A DNA stretch of 64,000 nucleotides from Spirochaetota bacterium (GCA_029778945.1 JAKPBN010000444.1:1-64000); one strand, 5' to 3'; counted from the stretch's first letter, positions 8,307 to 18,508 are shown. A program made the numbers and translations. Notes: a model not told the origin generated them from the letters alone.

Positions 8307-8322
8307 TGATTCCATTAGACGG
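8307..8322 (-). promoter_or_regulatory. IclR operator-like site B
   Basis: Plus-strand TGATTCCATTAGACGG. Its complement, CCGTCTAATGGAATCA, matches sites A and C. It faces site C across 19 bp, upstream of the kor promoter region. Confidence 0.5.
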
Positions 8323-8341
8323 GATGAATGCCTTGTGATTA

Positions 8342-8357
8342 CCATCTAGTGGAATTA
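8342..8357 (+). promoter_or_regulatory. IclR operator-like site C
   Basis: CCATCTAGTGGAATTA, the best palindrome of the three copies (CCA-N5-TGG). It overlaps the -35 position of the most likely kor promoter, where an IclR protein could either activate or block RNA polymerase. Confidence 0.55.
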
Positions 8358-8371
8358 TTGATGCATATACT
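8343..8371 (+). promoter_or_regulatory. Putative promoter of the kor-mcm operon
   Basis: TATACT at 8366-8371 is a good -10 box, but the -35 position (CATCTA, 8343-8348) is poor and lies within operator site C. That suggests activator-dependent transcription. An alternative reading is TTGTGA (8333-8338), 17 bp, TATTGA (8356-8361). The leader to korD would be about 160 nt; it holds no gene I can support. Confidence 0.35.
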
Positions 8372-8535
8372 CTCCCATTGGACAGAGAGGGAAGTGCCCC
8401 TTGTCTTTGCCAGAGGCGAGGCCATGATGTATGCTCAAGGAAGCGCCCTTTCCAGCCACCTTATTCCGTAGGCCGAAACCCGCCAACGGCGCCCCCAGGG
8501 CCCCGAAAGCGGAATCATGTACGAGAGTGAAGGAT

Positions 8536-8805
8536 ATGAGCGAACAGAAGAAAAGCTATTCCCATGTGATCCGGGAGAGATGGTGCAAGGGCTGCGGCAT
8601 CTGCGTCGCCTTCTGTCCCAAGAAGGTCCTGGCCCTCAAGAATGGAAAGGTGGTCGCCGAGCGTCCCGAGGACTGCATCGGCTGCAGGATGTGCGAGTAT
8701 CGCTGTCCTGACCTGGCCATCGAGATCCACGAAGTCCAGGATGCCGCCACGTCCGGGGCCGAGCTTGTCGATCCCGCCCTGCCACCGGAGGCCCACCATG
8801 CCTAA
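8536..8805 (+). CDS. korD: 2-oxoglutarate:ferredoxin oxidoreductase, ferredoxin subunit
   Basis: 89 residues from the ATG at 8536 (GAAGG just upstream; the longer in-frame frame from 8431 is non-coding leader). Two [4Fe-4S] motifs are intact: CKGCGICVAFCP and CIGCRMCEYRCP. It is the delta/ferredoxin-like subunit that carries electrons between the TPP site and free ferredoxin. It is first in the order D-A-B-C, with the next gene starting 8 bp before its stop. Confidence 0.88.
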   Translation: MSEQKKSYSHVIRERWCKGCGICVAFCPKKVLALKNGKVVAERPEDCIGCRMCEYRCPDLAIEIHEVQDAATSGAELVDPALPPEAHHA

Positions 8806-9952
8806 CACAGTCAAGCTCATGCAGGGCAACGAAGCCTGCACGGTCGGGGCCCTCGCCGCCGGCCTGCGCTTCTACGCCGGCTACCCCATAACGCCCTCCA
8901 CCGAGATCGCCGAGCTCTGCGCCGAGGAGCTTCCCCGGGTCGGCGGCTCCTTTGTCCAGATGGAGGACGAGATCGGCTCCATCGCAGCGATCATCGGCGC
9001 CTCCCTCACGGGCAAGAAGGCCATGACCGCCACGAGCGGCCCGGGCTTTTCCCTCATGCAGGAGTGCCTGGGCTACGCCTCCCTCTGCGAGATCCCCATT
9101 GTCATCATCAACGTCATGCGCATGGGGCCCTCGACGGGCATGCCCACGAGCCCGGCCCAGGCTGATGTGATGCAGGCCCGCTGGGGCACCCATGGCGACC
9201 ACCCCATCATCGTCCTGGCTCCGGGCAATGTCCGGGAGTGCTTCGAGCTCACCCTGCGGGCCTTTGACCTCTCGGAGAAGTACCGGGTCCCCGTGATTGT
9301 CCTCACCGACGAGGTGATCGGCCACATGCGGGAAAAGGTCGAGCTGCCCGATCCCTCGACGGTGAGGCCCCTGAAGCGGGCCGCCCCCAAGAGCCCCGCG
9401 GGCTACAAGCCCTACGCGGCCGACCCCAACGGGGGAGTCCCCCTGATGGCCCCCTTCGGCCAAGGCTATCGCTGGCATGTGACCGGCCTCTTCCACGACG
9501 AGTCCGGGGCCCCCTCGGGCAAGGCCGACGTGGCGGACAAGCTTATCCGCCGCCTGGCCGCGAAGATCGAGAACAACGTGGACGACATCTGCGAGTACTC
9601 GGGCGAGGGCCTCGAGGACTGCGACATCGCCGTCGTGGCCTTTGGCGCCTCGGCCATGTCCGCCCTCTCGGCGGTCCGCAAGGCCCGGAAGGCCGGGATC
9701 AAGGCCGGGCTCTTCAGGCCCCGGACCCTCTGGCCCTTCCCTGAGAAGGCCCTGAGGGAAGTCGCCGGCCACGCCTCCACCATCATCGTGCCGGAGATGA
9801 ACCTGGGCCAGATCGCCCTCGAGGTCGAGCGCATCGCCTCCTGCTCCTCCAGGGTCATCCGCCTCGGGAAGGTCAACGGCGAGCTCTTCCGGCCGGAAGA
9901 GGTATTCCAGTCCATCATGAGCGCAGCGAACGCTGGCGAAGGGGCCAAGTGA
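8798..9952 (+). CDS. korA: 2-oxoglutarate:ferredoxin oxidoreductase, alpha subunit
   Basis: 384 residues; ATG at 8798 with GGAGG 6 bp upstream. The N-terminal pyrimidine-binding domain is recognisable: YAGYPITPSTEIAE, MEDEIGSIAAIIGAS, TSGPGFSLMQE. KorA-type GHMREKVELP follows. The length and the separate gamma gene match the 2-oxoglutarate (KorA) rather than the fused pyruvate enzymes. Catalyses, with KorB, the reversible CoA- and ferredoxin-dependent conversion of 2-oxoglutarate to succinyl-CoA and CO2. Other 2-oxoacids cannot be excluded. The stop overlaps the korB start. Confidence 0.87.
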   Translation: MPNTVKLMQGNEACTVGALAAGLRFYAGYPITPSTEIAELCAEELPRVGGSFVQMEDEIGSIAAIIGASLTGKKAMTATSGPGFSLMQECLGYASLCEIPIVIINVMRMGPSTGMPTSPAQADVMQARWGTHGDHPIIVLAPGNVRECFELTLRAFDLSEKYRVPVIVLTDEVIGHMREKVELPDPSTVRPLKRAAPKSPAGYKPYAADPNGGVPLMAPFGQGYRWHVTGLFHDESGAPSGKADVADKLIRRLAAKIENNVDDICEYSGEGLEDCDIAVVAFGASAMSALSAVRKARKAGIKAGLFRPRTLWPFPEKALREVAGHASTIIVPEMNLGQIALEVERIASCSSRVIRLGKVNGELFRPEEVFQSIMSAANAGEGAK

Positions 9953-10812
9953 TGCCCGAGACCCTCAGCTATTTCCGGCAGGAGCGCCTGCCCCATATCT
10001 GGTGCCCCGGCTGCGGCCACGGCACGGTGACCACGGCCCTCGTCCGGGCCATAGACAAGCTGGGCCTGGACAAGAACAAGGTCTGCATCGTCTCCGGGAT
10101 CGGCTGCTCCTCCCGGGCCGTGGGCTACCTCGACTTTGACACCCTCCACACGGCCCACGGCCGGGCCCTGGCCTTCGCCACGGGGATCAAGCTCGCCCGC
10201 CCCGACCTCAAGGTCATCGTGATGACCGGCGACGGGGACTGCACGGCCATAGGCGGCAACCACTTCATCCACGCCGCCCGGCGCAACATCGGGATCACCA
10301 CAATTGTGATGAACAACGAGATCTACGGCATGACAAGCGGCCAGTACTCCCCCATGACCCCCAAGGGCATGCTGGGGACGACGGCCCCCTACGGCAACGC
10401 CGAGAGGCCCTTTGACCTCTGCGAGCTGGCCAAGGCCGCCGGAGCCACCTATGTGGGCCGGGGGACCTCCTACCACGTGACCCTCCTCCAGGACCTGATC
10501 GAGAAGGCCCTCCACAACGAGGGCTTCTCCGTGGTCGAGGCCATCACCCAGTGCCCCACCTACCTGGGGCGCAAGAACAAGATCGGCGGGCCGGTGGAGA
10601 TGCTCAACTGGATCAAGGACCAGACGGTCAACGTCAAGGCCGCCGCCGCCCTGCCCAAGGAGAAGCTCGAGGGCAAGTTCCTCATAGGGGAGCTCCACAA
10701 CGCCCCGGCGCCCGAATACGCCGCCGAGTACGCCGAGCTCACCCATCGCGTCCAGTCCAGTTTCGACAACTTCAAGGGAGGGCTCTGGGAATGCGCGTCG
10801 AATTCCGACTGA
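9952..10812 (+). CDS. korB: 2-oxoglutarate:ferredoxin oxidoreductase, beta (TPP) subunit
   Basis: 286 residues from the ATG at 9952, overlapping the korA TGA. The thiamine diphosphate-binding signature is intact (VMTGDGDCTAIGG ... NNEIYGMT), and the N-terminal HIWCPGCGHG and GIGCSSR cysteines are those of KorB/PorB. The protein is the catalytic partner of KorA. Its last 22 bp overlap the start of korC. Confidence 0.88.
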   Translation: MPETLSYFRQERLPHIWCPGCGHGTVTTALVRAIDKLGLDKNKVCIVSGIGCSSRAVGYLDFDTLHTAHGRALAFATGIKLARPDLKVIVMTGDGDCTAIGGNHFIHAARRNIGITTIVMNNEIYGMTSGQYSPMTPKGMLGTTAPYGNAERPFDLCELAKAAGATYVGRGTSYHVTLLQDLIEKALHNEGFSVVEAITQCPTYLGRKNKIGGPVEMLNWIKDQTVNVKAAAALPKEKLEGKFLIGELHNAPAPEYAAEYAELTHRVQSSFDNFKGGLWECASNSD

Positions 10813-11361
10813 GCGGATCCGGAGGCCAGGGCCTCCTCCTCGCGGGCATCGTCCTCGCCGAGGCCGCCATCATTGAGGGCAAGAACGCCGTCCAGACCCA
10901 AAGCTACGGGCCCGAGGCCCGGGGCGGCTCGAGCAAGGCCGAGGTGGTCATCTCCGACGAGGACATCGACTACCCCAAGGCGATCGACCCCGACTTCCTC
11001 CTTGCCCTGACCCAGGAGTCCTACCGGACCTACGGGGCCCTCCAGGGCCAGGGCCTGATTGTCGTGGACTCCTCGGTGGAGCTCTCCAAGGACATCACCG
11101 CCAGGACCATCGTGGTGCCGATCCTCAAGACCGCCAAGGAGGACCTGGGCAAGGGCGTCGTGGCCAACATCGTGGCCCTGGGCGTCCTAGGGGGCCTCTC
11201 CGAGGTGGCTAGCCCGGACAACCTGGAGCGGGCCGTCAGGGCCCGGGTGCCCAAGGGCACGGAAGACCTAAACCTAAAGGCCCTGAGGGCCGGGATCGAG
11301 CTGGCCAAGAAGGCCCATGTGGCCTGGAAGCCCAGGGATCTCTTTGACGCAGGAGAGCACG

Positions 11362-11369
<8 letters not shown>
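10791..11369 (+). CDS. korC: 2-oxoglutarate:ferredoxin oxidoreductase, gamma subunit
   Basis: 192 residues; ATG at 10791 inside the end of korB, with GGGAGGG upstream. The family pattern is clear: [40 protein letters not shown] and [11 protein letters not shown]. This domain binds CoA and closes the active site in OFOR enzymes. It overlaps the mutase gene by 8 bp, so kor and mcm are translated as one unit. Confidence 0.87.
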
Positions 11370-13029
<1,660 letters not shown>

Positions 13030-13045
13030 TAGAGACAAAGAGAAA

Positions 13046-13210
13046 TTAGCCACAGAGGCACAGAGGCATAGAGGGGGAGGCAGGGGAGAGAGGAATTAAG
13101 AGAAGGGGATTTTTAGGAAATGGGGTGAGAAAAAAGGATCGACTTCTTTTTAATCATCAAATTTCTTGATACTTATTTCTTTCTCTGTGCCTCTGTGCCT
13201 CTGTGGCTTA
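13046..13210. repeat. 165-bp AT-rich imperfect palindrome (MITE-like)
   Basis: The outer arms are 28 bp each (13046-13073 and 13183-13210) with 26 of 28 complementary, built on the word CACAGAGGCACAGAGG. The interior is A/T- and purine-rich, unlike the surrounding ~65% GC coding DNA. One translation of the right arm gives the peptide SHRGTEAQR, which I recall as a frequent spurious peptide in environmental genomes. No transposase or clear target duplication is seen. It sits inside an operon, between the two mutase subunits. Confidence 0.7.
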
Positions 13211-13248
13211 CCTTCCTTCTTCCTCTCTCCTCTTTCTTGGAGGAAGTC

Positions 13249-13647
13249 ATGGAAAAGAAGATAAGGGTCCTAGTGGCCAAGCCGGGGCTTGATGGGCACG
13301 ACCGGGGCGCCAAGGTGATAGCCAGGGCCCTGCGGGACGCGGGGATGGAGGTCATCTACACGGGCCTCCGCCAGACCCCTGAGCAGATCGTCCAGGCAGC
13401 CATCCAGGAGGACGTGGACGTCGTCGCCATGTCCATCCTCTCGGGGGCCCACAACCACCTTTTCCCGAGGGTGACCGAGCTCCTGGCCCAGAAGGGCGTG
13501 GACGATGTCCTCGTGATCGGAGGAGGCGTCATCCCCGAGGATGACTACGACTTCCTCAAGTCCAGGGGCATCGGGGCCGTCTTTGGCCCCGGCACGCCCA
13601 CCAAGTCCACCATCGATTTTATCCGCAACAACCTGAAGCGCGCCTAA
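13249..13647 (+). CDS. Methylmalonyl-CoA mutase, cobalamin-binding subunit
   Basis: 132 residues from the ATG at 13249 (TTGGAGGAAG upstream). The B12-binding DxHxxG motif is present as LDGHDRGAK (D15, H17, G20); H17 would be the lower axial ligand. SILSGAH and [11 protein letters not shown] complete the Rossmann-like cobalamin fold. It partners with the catalytic chain at 11362 as in two-chain mutases of archaea and some anaerobes. MeaB follows 11 bp later. Confidence 0.92.
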   Translation: MEKKIRVLVAKPGLDGHDRGAKVIARALRDAGMEVIYTGLRQTPEQIVQAAIQEDVDVVAMSILSGAHNHLFPRVTELLAQKGVDDVLVIGGGVIPEDDYDFLKSRGIGAVFGPGTPTKSTIDFIRNNLKRA

Positions 13648-13658
13648 GGCTCGTGGTC

Positions 13659-14750
13659 ATGGCTGGGGTCGAGGAGGTCGCCGCGAGGATCATGGCGGGG
13701 GAGATGCGCTCCCTCGCCCGCCTGATCACGGCCCTGGAAAACGGGGATCCTGCGGCCATCCCCCTCATGAAGGCCCTCGCGGGCCAGCCGAGAAGGGCCC
13801 AGGTCGTGGGGATCACCGGTCCCCCGGGCTCGGGCAAGTCTACCCTTGTGGACAAGCTTATCGCCGTCCTCCGCTCCCGCAATCTCAAGGTAGGCGTCAT
13901 AGCCGTAGATCCCTCAAGTCCCTTTACCGGGGGGGCTATCCTGGGGGACCGCCTGCGCATGAACGTCCATGCCACCGACGAGGGCGTGTTTATCCGCAGC
14001 CTCGCCTCCCGGGGCAGGCTCGGGGGGCTCACCAGGGCCACCATGTCCGCCGCCCGGGCCCTGGACGCCGCGGGCTATGACATCATCCTTGTGGAGACCG
14101 TGGGCGTGGGCCAGTCCGAGGTCGAGGTGATCGAGGTCGCGGACACCGTCGTCCTCGTGGCCGTGCCCGGCCTGGGGGATGACATCCAGGTCAACAAGGC
14201 CGGGGTGATGGAGATAGGCGACCTCTTTGTGGTCAACAAGGCCGACCGGGACGGGGCAGACCGGGTGGTCCGGGAGATCCGGACCATGCTGGAGACCGCC
14301 GCGGCCCTCAAGCGCAACAGCCTCTCCGAGGTGGCCCCGGTGGACACCCTCGTGGGCCGGGCCGGGACCGAGCTCCGGAGCCACCACGGCCTTGGGCAGG
14401 ACTTCGACCTTGAGGCCCACCTCGCCCTCGGCCCGGCGCCGGCGGATTATGCGCTCCCGCCGGTCGTCAAGACCGTGGCCGAGACCGGCGAGGGCGTCGA
14501 GGCGGTCCTCGACCTCATCCTGGCCCACTTCCATGCCCAGCGGGAGAGCGGGGCCCTCGAGCTTCGCCGCCTCAAGGGGGCGAGGAGGGAAATCCGCAAC
14601 CTCCTCCACGAGGACCTCGACCGGGCCCTCTCCTTAGAAGCCCTGGGCCGCCAGGAGGAAGCGCTCGCCCTGGACCTGGCCAGGGGCAAGATCGACACGC
14701 AAGGGGCGGCCGAGAGCCTCTCGGCCGCACTCAGGAAAGGGGGATATTGA
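13659..14750 (+). CDS. meaB: Methylmalonyl-CoA mutase-associated GTPase MeaB
   Basis: 363 residues from the ATG at 13659, which has AAGG at a normal distance; GTG at 13653 is the alternative. G-protein motifs are complete: P-loop GPPGSGKST, VDPSSPFTGGAILGDR, VETVGVGQSE (Walker B with switch) and NKAD. The C-terminal helical dimerisation arm is present. MeaB gates loading and release of adenosylcobalamin and protects the mutase. Immediately follows the B12 subunit and overlaps the epimerase start (TGATG). Confidence 0.92.
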   Translation: MAGVEEVAARIMAGEMRSLARLITALENGDPAAIPLMKALAGQPRRAQVVGITGPPGSGKSTLVDKLIAVLRSRNLKVGVIAVDPSSPFTGGAILGDRLRMNVHATDEGVFIRSLASRGRLGGLTRATMSAARALDAAGYDIILVETVGVGQSEVEVIEVADTVVLVAVPGLGDDIQVNKAGVMEIGDLFVVNKADRDGADRVVREIRTMLETAAALKRNSLSEVAPVDTLVGRAGTELRSHHGLGQDFDLEAHLALGPAPADYALPPVVKTVAETGEGVEAVLDLILAHFHAQRESGALELRRLKGARREIRNLLHEDLDRALSLEALGRQEEALALDLARGKIDTQGAAESLSAALRKGGY

Positions 14751-15157
14751 TGAAGGTAATCTGCATCGATCACATCGGGGTGGCCGTCGAGAGCCTCGCC
14801 GAGTCGCTCAAGGTCTACGAAGGCATCCTCGGGCTCGAGCTCCATGGCACTGAGACCGTGGCCGAGCAGAAGGTGACCACTGCCTTCCTCCCCGTGGGTG
14901 ACACCGAAGTCGAGCTATTGGAGTCCACCGACCCCGAAGGGCCCATCGGCAAATTCATCGCCGCCAAGGGCCAGGGCATGCAGCACATAGCCTTCCGGGT
15001 GGAGAACATCGACGAGGCCCTGGCCGAGCTCAAGGCCAAGGGCGTCCGCCTCATAGACGAGGTGGCGCGCTACGGTGCCGGAGGGGCCAGGATAGCCTTT
15101 ATCCACCCCAAGGCCACGAATGGGGTCCTTGTCGAGCTCTGCGAACGTAGGGCATAA
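14750..15157 (+). CDS. mce: Methylmalonyl-CoA epimerase
   Basis: 135 residues from the ATG at 14750, overlapping the meaB stop. Two VOC-fold repeats carry the metal ligands: His8 in IDHIGVAV, His in MQHIAFRVEN, and Glu in VLVELCE. It interconverts (R)- and (S)-methylmalonyl-CoA, linking the mutase to the carboxyltransferase encoded next. Confidence 0.9.
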   Translation: MKVICIDHIGVAVESLAESLKVYEGILGLELHGTETVAEQKVTTAFLPVGDTEVELLESTDPEGPIGKFIAAKGQGMQHIAFRVENIDEALAELKAKGVRLIDEVARYGAGGARIAFIHPKATNGVLVELCERRA

Positions 15158-15199
15158 TACTGACACATCTTTGAATTCTGTAAAGGGTGGTTAGAGGAT

Positions 15200-16744
15200 A
15201 TGCAGGAAAAGATCGACCAGCTCTCTGAACGCCGAAAGAGGATCCTCGAGGGTGGCGGAGCCAAGCGTATCGCCGCCCAGCACGAAAAAGGCAAGATGAC
15301 CGCCCGAGAGCGCATCGAAGCCCTGCTGGACACGGGGTCCTTCACGGAGATAGACGCTTTTGTGGAGCATCGCTGCACCGACCTGGGCATGGACGAGGTC
15401 AAGGCGCCTGGCGAGGGCGTCGTGACCGGCTATGGCACCGTGGGCGGCCGCCTCACCTATGTCTTTGCCCAGGACTTTACCGTGATCGGCGGCTCCCTTG
15501 GGGAGGCCCATGCCAAGAAGATCACCAAGGCCATGGACATGGCTATCAAGGTGGGCGCCCCCTGCATCGGAATCAACGATTCCGGCGGGGCGAGGATCCA
15601 GGAGGGCGTCGATGCCCTCTGCGGCTACGGCGAGATCTTCTACCGCAACGTGGCGGCCTCGGGGGTGATCCCCCAGATCTCCGTGATCATGGGCCCCTGC
15701 GCCGGCGGGGCTGTCTACTCCCCGGCCCTCACGGACTTTGTCTTTATGACCGAGAAGACCGCGAACATGTTCATCACCGGTCCCCAGGTCATCAAGGCCG
15801 TCACCGGAGAGGATGTCTCCGCCGAGGCCCTGGGCGGCGCCCTTGTCCACGCCGGCACGAGCGGGGTGGCCCACTTCACCTATCCCGACGAGGCCTCGAC
15901 CATAGCGGGGATCAAGAAGCTCCTATCCTTCCTCCCCCAGAACAACGTCGAGGATCCGCCCCTGGCCAAGACCCAGGACGCGCCCACCCGCCGGGACGAG
16001 GACCTGGCCAAGATCATCCCCGATTCCTCCAACAAGCCCTATGATGTCAGGGACGTGATCCGCCGGGTCTTCGACGCCGGGGACTTCCTCGAGGTCCAGC
16101 CCCTCTACGCGATGAATATCGTGACCTGCTTCGCCCGCCTCGGCGGCCGCTCGGTGGGCGTCATCGCCAACCAGCCCAAGGTCATGGCCGGTGTCCTCGA
16201 CATCAACGCCTCGGACAAGGCCTCGCGCTTTATCCGCACCTGCGACGCCTTCAACATCCCCCTCGTGACCCTCACGGACACCGCGGGCTACCTCCCCGGC
16301 GTCGGCCAGGAGCACGCCGGAGTGATCCGCCATGGGGCCAAGCTCCTCTACGCCTATTCCGAGGCCACGGTGCCCAAGCTCACGGTCATCCTCCGCAAGG
16401 CCTATGGCGGAGCCTACATCGCCATGTGCTCCCGCCACCTCGGGGCCGACCAGGTCTTCGCCTGGCCCTCGGCGGAGATCGCCGTGATGGGTCCCGACGG
16501 GGCCGCCAACATCATCTTCAAGAAGGAGATCGATGAGGCCGCCGACCCCGCGGCCGCCCGCAAGGACAAGATCGCCGAGTACAAGGAGAACTTCGCCAAT
16601 CCCTACAAGGCCGCCTTGAGGGGCTATGTGGACGATGTGATCGACCCCGCGGACACGAGGCAGCGCCTCGTGGGTGCCCTGGCCATGCTTCTTGGGAAGC
16701 GGGTCCAGAAGCCCGTGCGCAAGCACGGCAACTTCCCGGTCTAG
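15200..16744 (+). CDS. Methylmalonyl-CoA carboxyltransferase (12S / MmdA / PccB-like)
   Basis: 514 residues. This is an acyl-CoA carboxyltransferase with both crotonase-like halves: INDSGGARIQEGVDAL and MGPCAGGAVYSPALTDF in the N-half, then LTDTAGYLPGVGQEH, KAYGGAYIAMCSRHLGAD and AVMGPDGAANIIF in the C-half. Such subunits move CO2 between methylmalonyl-CoA and biotin. Context decides the role: it could be the 12S subunit of transcarboxylase, the alpha subunit of a Na+-pumping methylmalonyl-CoA decarboxylase, or propionyl-CoA carboxylase beta. No biotin carboxylase and no MmdB/OadB membrane subunit is in the window. A 5S-type partner at 5554 favours transcarboxylase. Confidence 0.88.
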   Translation: MQEKIDQLSERRKRILEGGGAKRIAAQHEKGKMTARERIEALLDTGSFTEIDAFVEHRCTDLGMDEVKAPGEGVVTGYGTVGGRLTYVFAQDFTVIGGSLGEAHAKKITKAMDMAIKVGAPCIGINDSGGARIQEGVDALCGYGEIFYRNVAASGVIPQISVIMGPCAGGAVYSPALTDFVFMTEKTANMFITGPQVIKAVTGEDVSAEALGGALVHAGTSGVAHFTYPDEASTIAGIKKLLSFLPQNNVEDPPLAKTQDAPTRRDEDLAKIIPDSSNKPYDVRDVIRRVFDAGDFLEVQPLYAMNIVTCFARLGGRSVGVIANQPKVMAGVLDINASDKASRFIRTCDAFNIPLVTLTDTAGYLPGVGQEHAGVIRHGAKLLYAYSEATVPKLTVILRKAYGGAYIAMCSRHLGADQVFAWPSAEIAVMGPDGAANIIFKKEIDEAADPAAARKDKIAEYKENFANPYKAALRGYVDDVIDPADTRQRLVGALAMLLGKRVQKPVRKHGNFPV

Positions 16745-16755
16745 GGGGCGCCGCC

Positions 16756-17076
16756 ATGGGCAATTCCGTCTTTGACCTGGTCGGGCTGGGCCTTGCGGTC
16801 CTCGCCTTCCTCGCCGTCCTCTATCTCATGCCCACCGTCGCCCGCCTGGTGCGCAAGGCCGACCCGACCCTGTCCGGGGCCGGCGCCTCCGGCACGCCAG
16901 GGGAGGCCAGCCCCGAGCTCATCGCCGTGATCGCCGCGGCGGTGGCCGCGGCCAGTGGCATGGGAGTCAACGAATTCCGCGTCGTGGGCGTCAACCGGGT
17001 CGAAGGCTCGGGCAGCTTCAACACCCCAGTCTGGGGCCATATCGACCGCTTCGCCCGGCAGTCGAACATCCGCTAG
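16756..17076 (+). CDS. OadG/MmdD-like membrane-anchor subunit
   Basis: 106 residues. One N-terminal transmembrane helix (residues ~6-28) is followed by a Pro/Gly/Ala linker and a C-terminal segment (ELIAVIAAAVAAASG ... FNTPVWGHIDRFARQSNIR) typical of OadG/MmdD subunits that tie carboxyltransferase to the membrane. It lies 11 bp after the carboxyltransferase gene and 10 bp before the biotin carrier gene. In Na+-pump decarboxylases this subunit docks the membrane pump OadB/MmdB, which is not seen here. Confidence 0.7.
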   Translation: MGNSVFDLVGLGLAVLAFLAVLYLMPTVARLVRKADPTLSGAGASGTPGEASPELIAVIAAAVAAASGMGVNEFRVVGVNRVEGSGSFNTPVWGHIDRFARQSNIR

Positions 17077-17086
17077 GAGGAAGAGC

Positions 17087-17488
17087 ATGAAACGATATCG
17101 CATAACCGTGAATGGCCAGAGCTATGATGTCGCCGTAGAGGAAGTCGCCGGCGGCACCGCCTCCCATGTCCCCAGCCCCGTGGCGGCCGTCCCCGCCCCG
17201 ACGCCTGCGGCTGCCGCCGAGGTCTCCGCCGCCCCGGCGCCTGCCCAGGCCGTGGTCTCCGCCGGCGTGGCCGGAGCCACCTCGGTCCGGGCTCCCATGC
17301 CCGGCACCGTCCTGTCCTTCAAGGTCAGCGCGGGCCAGCAGGTCAAGCGCGGGGATGTCATCCTCCTCCTCGAGGCCATGAAGATGGAGAATGAGATTGT
17401 CGCCGCCTCGGACGGCACCGTCGCCGCCCTGAGGGTGGCCGCAGGCGCCGCGGTCAACACGGGGGATCCCCTGGTCGACATCGTCTAG
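17087..17488 (+). CDS. Biotin carboxyl carrier protein (1.3S / MmdC-like)
   Basis: 133 residues; start at 17087 with TAGGAGG upstream. A short N-terminal domain (MKRYRITVNG) and an Ala/Pro linker precede a biotinyl domain with EAMKMENE; Lys99 is the biotin site. The layout is that of transcarboxylase 1.3S or decarboxylase gamma subunits. It carries CO2 between the carboxyltransferase at 15200 and a partner, most simply the 5S-type protein at 5554, which lacks its own biotin. Last gene of the operon. Confidence 0.9.
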   Translation: MKRYRITVNGQSYDVAVEEVAGGTASHVPSPVAAVPAPTPAAAAEVSAAPAPAQAVVSAGVAGATSVRAPMPGTVLSFKVSAGQQVKRGDVILLLEAMKMENEIVAASDGTVAALRVAAGAAVNTGDPLVDIV

Positions 17489-17510
17489 GCCACGAGCTTC
17501 CTGAATGGAG

Positions 17511-17548
17511 AGGCCGGCCCTGGGCATTGCCCGGGGCCGGCCTTTTTT
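17511..17548 (+). terminator. Rho-independent terminator of the kor-mcm-carboxyltransferase operon
   Basis: The 14-bp arms 17512-17525 and 17529-17542 (GGCCGGCCCTGGGC and GCCCGGGGCCGGCC, one G-U pair) enclose an ATT loop and are followed by six T residues (17543-17548). It ends the roughly 9 kb transcript begun at korD. Confidence 0.9.
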
Positions 17549-17587
17549 ATGCCCTCTACTTTGGCTTGACCGCGCCAGGTCCAGGGC

Positions 17588-18508
17588 CTAGCGGCGCCTG
17601 CCCTTGGCCTTTCCCTTGCCCTGGGCGGCCGGCTTGCCGGAGGCCTTTGCGGGCGCCGGGGCGGCTTTTCCGGGTAGGAAGGCCAGGGCCGCGCAGGCCA
17701 GGGCCGTGGCCAGGAGGACGAGCTGGAAGACCGTCATCCCCAGGAGGGCCGTGCCATCGTGGTCGGCCCGGAGGAACTCGAGGGAAAAGCGGATCACCGA
17801 ATAGCCCCCGAGGAGGCCGAGGAGGGACAGGCGCCCGCCCTGGGCCCCAGGCTTTTTTCTCTGGAGGAGGAGGATAAGGCCCAGGAGGATGAGGTCCAGG
17901 GCGGCCTCGTAGAGCTGGGTGGGATGCATGGGAAGGGAAAAGGCCGATTCCGGGCCCACGAGACCGCGCTCGCTGCACCATTCCCAGGCGAAGGAGGAGA
18001 GGGACCTGTCTGTCCTAAAGCTTGGGAGCCTGAGGGCGTAGCGGGGAAAGGCCACGGCCCAGGGCAGGCTCGAGGGAGCCCCAAAGGCGTCACCATTTAG
18101 GAAGCAGCCGATCCGTCCCACGGCCTGGCCCAGGAGGACTGCCGGGGCTGTGGCCGCGGCGACCGTGGGGAAGTCTACCTTGGCTATTCTCGAGGCCAGG
18201 TAGCCGCCCAGGGCTCCAAAGGCAATGCCTCCGCTGACCGAGAGGCCCCCCTGCCAGAAGCGGAAGAACTCCAGGGGATCCCCGAGGAGGACCCCGGGGT
18301 TCCAAAAGATAAAGTGGGAAAGCCGGGCTCCCAGGATAGCTCCGAGGGCCACGAGGAGGAAAAAAGTCTCCAGGGCCCGGTCCGGGAGTCCGGCCCGCCG
18401 CCAGCGCCTCGCGGCCCAGATCCCGGCCACCAGGAAGGAGATCATAAAGTACAGGCCTTCGTAGAAGGGCATGAGGCGGGACCCAAGGCTGATTGTCAGG
18501 GGGAGCAT
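17588..18508 (-). CDS. lgt: Prolipoprotein diacylglyceryl transferase
   Basis: 306 residues. It has about seven membrane helices and the Lgt signature GRIGCFLNGDAFG, with HPTQLYEA and ARLSHFIFWNP also conserved. It transfers diacylglycerol from phosphatidylglycerol to the lipobox cysteine of prolipoproteins. The C-terminus has a Lys/Ala/Pro-rich tail (~30 residues) not needed for the fold. It is divergent from the deacetylase gene. Confidence 0.92.
   Translation of the reverse strand: MLPLTISLGSRLMPFYEGLYFMISFLVAGIWAARRWRRAGLPDRALETFFLLVALGAILGARLSHFIFWNPGVLLGDPLEFFRFWQGGLSVSGGIAFGALGGYLASRIAKVDFPTVAAATAPAVLLGQAVGRIGCFLNGDAFGAPSSLPWAVAFPRYALRLPSFRTDRSLSSFAWEWCSERGLVGPESAFSLPMHPTQLYEAALDLILLGLILLLQRKKPGAQGGRLSLLGLLGGYSVIRFSLEFLRADHDGTALLGMTVFQLVLLATALACAALAFLPGKAAPAPAKASGKPAAQGKGKAKGRRR

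Noticed and set aside
8431-8535. N-terminal extension of korD
   Set aside because: The extension is unlike any ferredoxin and the ATG at 8536 has a ribosome site and the correct family start.
13173-13355. Short minus-strand ORF containing SHRGTEAQR
   Set aside because: It is the translation of the palindromic repeat arm and the antisense of the B12-subunit gene; no ribosome site or homology to a real protein.
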